Origin: Monocercomonoides exilis
Taxonomy: Eukaryota > Preaxostyla > Oxymonadida > Polymastigidae
Length of the DNA stretch: 64,000 nt
Direction: 5' to 3'
Assembly: GCA_001643675.2 (NCBI GenBank)
Contig: LSRY02000040.1
Coordinates: 214,001-278,000, forward strand
This document shows, piece after piece, positions 56,214-64,000 of this stretch (positions are counted from its first letter, which is position 1; each line of letters begins with the position of its first letter). Position numbers and translations under genes: made by a program. The notes beneath the pieces were generated by a model. It was given only the letters and a program-made list of their open reading frames with translations, was not told where the DNA came from and made no database searches.

Positions 56214-59200
56214 TTACAATGGGGAAGATGGTGTTATGAAAGAAGAAGAAAGAGGAGAAAGAGGAAAAGGAGGAGGAGAAGAAGGTGATGATGATGAATA
56301 TGCTTGTGTAACTGTGCATGTCACAACAGATAAATACGCCTCCATCTTCTTTTCATTCTTCTCTCTAATTTGTGTGCACAACAACTCTTCTGGCTTGAGA
56401 AGCAGCCAGCTAACCCCAATCTGTGTCAAATGCTTCTCCAAAAGCGAAAGACATAACTTATGCTCAGCAACATCGGGACGAATGGAATAAAAACAGGACA
56501 AAGCGAGAGTACAAAGGGAAGCAACGTGGCTGGGTGCTTTTGTAGAATAAAGAAGAACATTACAAAATGACTGCGAAATGATCGAATAAAATGCATCTTC
56601 TTGTGAAATTGGTATAGATGGAAGCGAAATTGAGGAAAAGGATGAATCCGAAGCAAAAAGAGAAGTCGGCTTCGTTCCTTTCAAAATCATAAGAATGGAG
56701 AGAGAAGCAGGCGCAGACGGAGAAGGGGCATCATACAGATGAGAAATAAGAGAGATCAACAACACCATTGCAGATTCACGTGGAAACGGATGCAGCTCAT
56801 CCTGACAAGCACTGTTACTATCCAAAGTTGCAAGAGAATACAGCGACCTCACTGCATTTGTCCACTTTCCCGACTGTATTGACAGAGAAGGAGAAAGAAA
56901 GTCCTGGCAGCGCTGAGGGTAATTGGAGAGGAGGAGCAGCCAAGAGCAAACAGGAGACAGAAAGCAGGCAGCGCACAGGAAGGGGAACAGAGGGACGAAT
57001 TGGATGGTTTTCTTCTGCTTGGCAGGCAGAAGATCGAGCAGCGATGTGAAGAAGAAGAAGAGCTGCTGGAGCAGAATGGAGAGGTGCTGCTGTTTCAGAG
57101 ATGCATCTGTTTTGGATAAATACACTGAGACTGACTTCAGAACAGCAGAAAGGACGCAGAGGAGCGCGCGGAAAAAACACAGACGCAGCTGAGTGTCTTC
57201 GCAGCGGAAGAGAAATACCTTCGCAATCGAAGGCGCACCTGCAATGTATTCAGATTCCAGCTTGTTCAGCTCCACAGCAGTCATTGCATTCACTGCGGTG
57301 GATGCAGTTGAACTCTTATGGTTTCACTTTCTGGCAAGGCAGGCATCCCTCTCTTTTGCTTCTCCACTGAGGAACTCAGTTGTGATGTGCTTGATAAGTT
57401 TGAACGACAAGTCTGGCGAGCGGACAAGAATCTGCTCCAACTCCATGTTCAACTGCATAAACACAGCATTGTGCACAGAATGAGAGAACGAATAATGAAA
57501 AAAATGCACCCAGAAATTCATGAAGTCGCGAGAAAATGTCGGATCTGCCTTTGGCACATTCGGCACACGCAAAGTCAGAGAAGCTGAGGCAGATAAGGAT
57601 GAAGATGATGAGCTTTTGCCAGCAAGTTTCGTTTCAATCAAAGATGAAACAGATGTTGCAGATGAAGCACCAGTTGAAGATAATCTGGGATTAGTGACTG
57701 TTGTTGCTGCTTCCTCCTCTTCAGCATATTGTTCGCATCCAAACTGCTCAAACAACCTTCTCACAAACGCAAAGAATGTGTTTGAGAAGATTTGTCTGTC
57801 TCTCACGATGCCCAACTGTCTCACCAACACTCTCTCATCCACACTGCTCATCCCATCTGAAGACGATTTCATTGGCGAATGCTCTGTCAAGGCAGAATCT
57901 GCGAACACATCGTCATTAAAAGGAGAACGCATCTTCAGCGTAGACGGGTGGGGTGATGGAGGATGCATTGCGAAAAGAGGAAAAGAGCCAATTGCTTGCG
58001 ATACAGTGAAAGGCAGATGGCTCCCTCTTGTTATTTCTTTCAGCTTTGCCTGTGGAATCTGGCGGAGCAGCTGGCGCTCGAGGCTCCAGTCGTCAACAGG
58101 CTACTTCCGCTCGTAGATGAGGATGTATGCCGAGTACGGTTTGACTGTGTCTGCCTCGCTCAGCAGGCTCAGGCGCTTGTTCTTGAGGATCTCGTGATCG
58201 ATCAGCGAAGTGTCGTCCAGGAAGCTCCCTCCAAAGGCCTCTGCTTTTGGTGTCTCCACAGCAGGAGAAGGGAACAGCCTAACTCTGTCGTTGTTGAACT
58301 CGTACCACTAGTGCGGAGCATCTTTTTCCATCTCAAATGAGATGCAGTGTCCAGCATTGGCTGTCCCCGAGTGGTTGATGATGCCCTGCAGACGGTATTT
58401 GGAGTAGCTCTCCGGACGCAGCTTGTCTTTGCTTTCGCCGTTATGCGGCACCTGCAGATTCTTCAGATTCTCTTTGCGTCCAATCTTTTCCAACATGATT
58501 GTTGTATCAGCTTTGGAAAACCGCTTCAAACTGCTTTGTTTTTCTTCCCTCACCTGAATCGCCTCCCACGTTAATGGCTCGAGATCCAAGTCCTCCTCAA
58601 TGGGGAACTCAAACTTGTCGTTGATCTTCACTCTGTTCCCTGTCAGCGGCTGGTAGTCAAAGCGCCTGAGGAGAATAATGAGTGTATTCGGCAGGTCTCT
58701 CAGAACTGTCCGGTTGAACACATCAACCGTGTGATGCTTGCCACACTCTTCGCATTCGTAATCCTCTATCTTCGACCCAACCACCATCTACGCCAACGAT
58801 TCCACCAGACTCTTCTTCCTTTTCACTTCCACATCGAGCGCATGGAAGCCATCGGAATGCCATCGCTCGTGCCCGCATCTGCAGACATGCAGGTTCATCG
58901 TGCAGCCCTTCAGAAAGTGCCGGACAAAGTTCGAAGCTGCAACTGCATCCAAGTGCATCTCCAGCTTGTCCACAAAGACACATGAAGAACTCGTGGATGT
59001 CACAATGCACACCATTCACAACTTGCTTCCTGTCCTGGTCGAGATACACCTCCAGAAACTGCTCAGCATCAACGAACTCCTTCCTGTTTAGGTTGTCCTG
59101 CAGATCTCAGAAGAGATAACTAACAGCTTTCCACACAGCACTGTTCTGCACTTTCTCCTCCTCTGTCACGCTGCGCAGCCTCATCCCTGCCATCTTCGCC

Positions 59201-60421
59201 TCCAGCTCGTCTGGTGGGTGTGTGCTTGTTTCTTTGCTCTTCTGCCACTCACTCAGACATCTGCTTGTGATGGTCTTGCCAGCTTCTCCAGGACGCTTCC
59301 TTGAAACTGCTCGCCTTCCCGCAGAAGAAGCGTGGAGCACAGCTGCGTGTGTATAAATAGCATAACAAATAAGTTGTTTATGTTGCACTATGCTCCAGGG
59401 TAAATTATCTCCTTCATTTTGACACATCATTTTTATCCACTTTCTTCTCCTTCTTGTGCGACTTTGCAATCTGCTCGGCGGGTGTGAAATGGAAAGACCT
59501 GTATGAGTTCTTGTCGTTCATCGTCTGCGTCTCATTCAAAAGATAAAGCAGACGCTCTGTGTTTGCCTCATTCCCGCTGCACAGCGCAGCAATCAGACTC
59601 AAAATGGCCTTCCTGCTCTCTTCGTCTACCACAAAAAGGCTCTGAATGAGTTCCACTTCAGAGTTGCTACGTAAATGCGACGAGGTCTGCTTCCTCCGCG
59701 AATCGCACCGTGCAATGTTTGAGGGCAAATATGAAGAAGAAAAAGAAGAAGAAATAGGCAGCGTAACAATGGCATTTAGAAAAGCAGAAGTGGAAAGTGG
59801 CTGAATGATATCAGCTGCATCTGCAACAGCGCAGAAGAAGAGAAGGAGAAATGTCTGGAAGGCGCTTAAAAGCAGAAGAAGAAGGACAGAAGAGGAGAAA
59901 GAGCGGATCATTACGATGAGCAAAGCAAACAGTTGCTGAAGGGTTTCTTCGTCGCTTTCTGAGTTAGATGGAAGAGTTTTAGTTGAAACAGAGTTGGGCT
60001 GCTGAGAGGAATGGCCGAAGGAGGAGGAGGATGATGATGATGAGACAGAATGTGAAGATGAGTCATTTGAAGAGAAGCTGACAAGAACTCTGGCTATATC
60101 CAGATAAGATTCAATGAGTGCTGTTGATGAAACATCTGGTCTCTTCACCAAAGAATAACCAGGAGCAGATGAAGAAGAAGAAGAAGGAGAAGAAGAAGGA
60201 AATAGCAGAAGATCGAAAGTTTCCTCGAAAGGAGAGAGAAGCATACAGAGCAGAGCGAAAAGCGCGCGAAAGAGAGAAAAAGAAGATGGAACTTGTGATG
60301 GACAGCGACGATACACTTGGAAAAGAGGCACAGATGACAGAGATGGCAGAGAACCCGCTTCTTGCCCGCATTCTGATGCAGCTGGTGAATCAATACGAAA
60401 TAATCTGGATGATATACCCAA
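56214..60421 (-). pseudogene. Decayed large deubiquitinase, USP9X/USP24/USP34 class
   Basis: Order on the minus strand: a Ser-rich and helical N-terminal part (60421-59414), ending with IQSLFVVDEESRKAILSLIA. The Cys box follows as GA-stop-CNINNLFVMLF near 59387, with TAG just before the Cys. Then FVDAEQFLEVYLDQDRK, IHEFFMCL with an extra T near 58980 shifting to VDKLEMHLDAV, CRCGHERWHSDGF, YECEECGKHHTVDVFNRTVL, ILLRRFDYQPLTG, the His box YRLQGIINHSGTANAGHCIS, WYEFNNDRVRLF, a GGSF block and VKPYSAYILIYER. A long helical C-terminal region continues to 56214. In-frame stops: TGA near 59105, TAG at 58788, TAG at 58308, TAG near 58102 and TGA near 57324. The domain order matches large USPs that cleave ubiquitin from substrates. 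The stops and frameshifts mean no full protein is made. Confidence 0.75.
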
Positions 60422-61634
60422 AGAAGAAGTAGCGTGTGGCCAGAGAGTAAAGCGAAGGGACTATTTCGTTTGAGACGGAAAAGAAAAGCAGGCTATCTCG
60501 AACATAAAGCGGATCAATGCATTCGATTTTGTCTGCCTCTCGTTCATTTGGTTCTCCAACTTCTTCAATTCCCAGGCAGCCTTCATCATCTTCTGCGCAA
60601 ATGTCGATATATTTTTCTCCTTCTTCATTATTATCTCCTTTTTCTTCTTCTTCTCATTCTCCTTTGCCTTTTTCTGCTTCTTCACCTTCTCCTCTATAAT
60701 CATTTTAACATTTTTCCTCGTCTTCTCCACTTCTTGCTTCTTTATTTCTTTCAACTGCTTCAACTCCTTCCTCTTCATCCCCGACATCACCTTCAGATGG
60801 AATATCTCCAACTTCTCAGGATTTTGCATCTCCACCCCGAGACAAAATACACCAATTATTTTTCAAACTCAGTCGGCGCCTCGTTCGAGTTCTTCATCCA
60901 AATGCCATGGATTTTCTTATTCGTCAGGAGGAGCAAATGCTCATTCATCATTGGACTACTCGACTTCATTCACGATGCCTTATCTTCTTTTCCCACCGAC
61001 TGGGCCACTTCCAATTTCCCAGCAGATCCCATCAAATCGATACAATCGAAATCCACAAGGATCATCTTCACAGAGCGTGTCTGTTGGGAATGTTGTGCCT
61101 CTGGGTGTCTCTTCTGCTTCATTTGTTTCGTCTGCTAATGTGGCTGAGAAGATTCCGTCTGTGATGCCCATTGAAGGAATTTCTGGAAAACCTCCGCTGA
61201 CAGACTTCACCATTCTTCTAACACAAATGACGCAAGCTTTCCTGCCTCCTCCATATCCCCCTCAAATAGCATCATTCTTTTCGCCTTCTGAGCTATTCCA
61301 CCACACAAATCGCCCATCACGCTCGACCTCTTCTGATCTTTCATCATATTCCTCCACTTCATCATCTCATCCACCAAATGGAGGCAATTTTCTTTCGAGT
61401 TCTCAGAAAACATCTCATCCAGCTGGCGATCAAACTGATAAGAACATCCAAAAATCATCTGCTTTCTGTTGTTTGTCATCATCTGCAGCATCTGAATATG
61501 AAAGTATAAATAATAATTACAATAATAACTGTTATAACAACAACATTAGAAGCAAGCAGACTTCATCAACTAAAATGAGCAAAGGAAAGGAAACAGAAGC
61601 TGATGGTAACGCGAAACTCAAATCATCAGCATAA
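60422..61634. pseudogene. Ambiguous decayed coding region upstream of the USP relic
   Basis: Two readings compete. On the minus strand, 60835-60461 is a Lys/Glu coiled-coil frame (SGMKRKELKQLKEIKKQEVE) that could be an earlier part of the USP relic. On the plus strand, a Ser/Pro/Asn-rich frame is open at 60951-61634 (SVSVGNVVPLGVSSASFVSS), with coding-like sequence extending upstream to about 60830. Neither shows a known domain, and I could not decide which strand was coding. Confidence 0.3.
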
Positions 61635-63192
61635 ACACAGCACTATCATCTCATGATATGTGATCCACTTCACAAGAATCTTCTTCTTCTTCTCCTTCTT
61701 TTCCTTCTTCTCCTTCTTCTCCTTCTTTTCCTTCTTCTCCTTCTTTTCCTTCTTCTCCTTCTTCTCCTTCTTCTCCTCCTTTTCCACCTCCTTCTATTCT
61801 TTCTCTTCCACACTCACTAAAAAATTTCTCCTCTTCATTAAAGATGCATGTTTCGAAGTGTCTCTCACATTTCGCACATGTTCTGTTGGCTTATTTTTCG
61901 AGGCGATGAAGGAAGCAATACAAAAAGGGAGAAACAGAATATGAGTTCCAAAAATAATTATTTCACCACCAAGAGAAAAATAGACAAAAGGATATAAGAA
62001 AACTCAGATAATAATCCTGCTTCATTCATCATCTCATTTTCCTTTTCAGCAACATCTATTGAAGCAAATTGCAGGATAAGCCTTCAGAAAGAAGTCTAAG
62101 ATGAAAGTGATAGAAGAGAGGAGACAAAACAGAACAGCAAAATATTGAACTTAGGCAGCTTGGCATTTCATGCGAATGTTATCGAAACAATTTGTATTCC
62201 GCAATTTTTTCTGCTTTCCCTGATTGTTTTCTCAATTTCTCATCTTTGACATCATCCTTCTCCACGTTCTCCTCTTTTTCTTTTTCTTTTTCTGTTATTT
62301 TTTTCATTAAATATCTCCTTCGGACACTCCTTTCGGGTGCACATCTCCGTTTTCACATCCTGTGTTATTCAAGTCAATGCTCATGTTCATTGATTCCCTT
62401 TCACAACATTTCTAGCTCCCGGGAATGTGACCTTTTTCATCTATCTCCTATTTCTCTCCAACGCTTTCCATCAACAAGTTATTCCCTCTCTCCTTGAATC
62501 ACGGCCCTTCTCTTTCTGCAATGGTATTGGATGCACCGATGACAGTTCAGGTTGAACTGGATGATCTGTACATGAAATTGCTTTAAATGTCTCCTGCTTC
62601 TGTATTGTCTGCTGCATGTAGATATGCTATTTCGAATATGGATTACGTGAAGAAAAGTCATAACGCATCAGTCCTGTCGAATGTGACAAACCACCAGCAG
62701 AATTTGTATATGCAGTTCATCTTCACGTGTTCAAAACAAAAGCGAAGAGAACAACAAAAAAACAACATAACAAACATCTATTTTAGTCGATCCAACAAAT
62801 GGAGAAGTTAAAAGTTCCAGTAGATATCGATTATGCAGTCACTAGCTTTCCACACAGTTGCCTCTCAAATACATACTTCTTTCTCCGATGCTGGTTCTGA
62901 TACTGTTTGCACGTATTTCTTCCTTTCCATCTTTTCTCTCTTCTTCAGTATTGGAACAAGAAGAAACTGCTTTTTCTGTTCCGACTTTGATGAAAATTAA
63001 CATGAATCAACACTCATTTGCGGATCTCACCAAAGCGTCGCTTTCTGTTTCTCCGTCTTCATTCTCCTGATTTTTTATCTAATTTCAATTCAAATTCATT
63101 TCCTTTTTTATGAATTCCTCTCCACACTTATACAATAAAATGTCTTTCCTCTTCTCTTCTATCTTCATTTCATTTTGAAACATGGGTTTATA
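61635..63192. other. Low-complexity and AT-rich gap
   Basis: 61675-61790 is a CTTCTC/CTTTTC tandem tract. Coding-like patches at 62192-62497 and 62858-63070 (plus) are short and unrecognised. No RNA gene was seen. Confidence 0.45.
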
Positions 63193-64000
63193 CCATTGGT
63201 GCAAAAACCGAGACCTTTTGCGTAACGCGGAACTTTTTATGAAACTGAACATAGATAATATTTTTCATTTTATGAAATTTTTTTATGAAATTCTCCTTTA
63301 TTTATCAATAAATTTAAAAAATCATTTCATGTTTGTTATCAAACGGTTTCAAAACCGATGAAATGATAGAAAAACCATTCAACGATATTGAAAACCAGAA
63401 TAACATGTTTCTTTGCACATGTTAAACACTTCTGAATTACAATTAAGATATAGTCAATAGCTAATTGAACAAATGATTAATCGATTTCAATTTCATTATT
63501 CATATTTTTCTTCTAGCATTTTCTTTTTCAAGAAGTAGTTTTCTCCAGCCTCCTTTTCTTTTTGAGAGATTATTGGAGATATGCATCTTGTCATCACGCC
63601 AACATGTCTCACTCTTGAAGCTGTCATACGTTTTGCCTTCCCCTTTGTTTTGGTGATTGATTCTTTTAATTCTTCTTCTTCAAATGTCCCCTTTTTTTCG
63701 GAATATCCAGTATTCTTCTTTTTTCTGATTTCTTCATGTCAGAAATTGAATTTTCTTCATTCACAATTGTCACTTTCACTTTTTTCATAACGTTCAAGTT
63801 TTCATCCTCATCTTCCTTTGAATCTGTTGCATCTTCCAATTGCTTCTTTATTTGTGCAACACGGTTGCATAAAACATCCAGCTCTCTTTGTAAGTCCTCT
63901 GCGTCTTTAAGGCAACTTGGTTGTGTTATTGCAGATTTTTCATCAAAATTCGTTTTTTTATCCTTTTTCTTTGTCTGTGAAAATTGTCCAAACAATTCCG
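63193..64000 (-). mobile_element. Left end of another pogo-like element, cut by window edge
   Basis: After TA at 63191-63192 the sequence CCATTGGTGCAAAAACCGAG, then ACC, TTTTGCGTAACGCGGAAC, resembles the TIR of the 26.3 kb element (shared GGTGC-AAA-CCGA-CC...GCG-AA-C). The gene inside also resembles that element's transposase tail. The other end lies beyond the window. Confidence 0.55.
63666..64000 (-). CDS. C-terminal tail of a pogo-like transposase (partial)
   Basis: The frame runs in from the window edge and ends at TAA. ELFGQFSQ at the edge parallels ELFGNYSP in the transposase at 26596-28500, at the point where its charged tail begins. The rest is Lys/Glu/Asp-rich with a coiled-coil segment (LQRELDVLCNRVAQIKKQLE). 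The catalytic domain must lie to the right, outside the window. Confidence 0.6.
   Translation of the reverse strand, partial: ELFGQFSQTKKKDKKTNFDEKSAITQPSCLKDAEDLQRELDVLCNRVAQIKKQLEDATDSKEDEDENLNVMKKVKVTIVNEENSISDMKKSEKRRILDIPKKRGHLKKKN

Noticed and set aside
58102-58790. TAG reassigned to an amino acid (as in some oxymonads)
   Set aside because: Three TAG codons interrupt one good frame here. But TGA and TAA stops occur in the same kinds of relic, frameshifts are also present, the intact transposase at 26596 ends in TAG, and all long intact genes lack internal stops.

Overview
The window looks like nuclear DNA of an AT-rich, intron-bearing single-celled eukaryote. Split genes carry short GT...AG introns (mostly 48-65 nt) that usually begin GTTTG. 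Coding regions are full of Ser, Glu/Asp and Lys homopolymers. There is a eukaryotic tRNA-Asp, and the elements are eukaryotic DNA transposons. No bacterial operons, ribosome binding sites or CRISPR arrays are seen. Two paralogous three-exon genes (34.6-36.0 kb and 39.1-40.5 kb) match, from memory, a large family in the oxymonad Monocercomonoides. The taxon is therefore an inference, not a demonstrated fact.

Layout. 1-6.6 kb is decayed coding and low-complexity sequence ending in a GAA microsatellite. 6.8-15.1 kb is an 8.3 kb palindromic unit. Two 1,266-bp inverted arms, collinear with no net indel, enclose a 5.75 kb core. The core holds a three-exon gene of about 1,248 codons that joins a ubiquitin-specific protease (USP) to a transposase-like C-terminal region. 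This is the most unusual object in the window. 15.3-20.7 kb carries a probably decaying low-complexity gene. 21.8-25.0 kb is a 1,052-aa orphan. 26.0-30.0 kb has a small MITE, an intact pogo-like element with TIRs and TA target duplications, and further MITEs. 30.9-34.0 kb encodes a GC-rich P-loop GTPase. 34.6-40.5 kb holds the paralog pair. 41.2-55.2 kb is a transposon cluster: two pogo-like elements inserted back to back beside tRNA-Asp, a diverged pogo-like relic, a foldback MITE, a Harbinger-type transposase and a third related pogo-like element. 56-60.4 kb is a decayed second USP gene of the USP9X/USP24/USP34 class. The window ends inside another pogo-like element.

How the parts relate. 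Five pogo-like transposases or relics share a DD35D catalytic spacing (seen in the four where both residues are readable) and a phase-0 intron of 48-50 nt at the same protein position. Four of them have TIRs built from a tandemly repeated GGGGA...AACC-type motif; the others have CAGTC/GGTGC-type TIRs. Many relics are broken by nonsense codons more often than by frameshifts. The intact genes contain no internal stops, so the standard genetic code is assumed.
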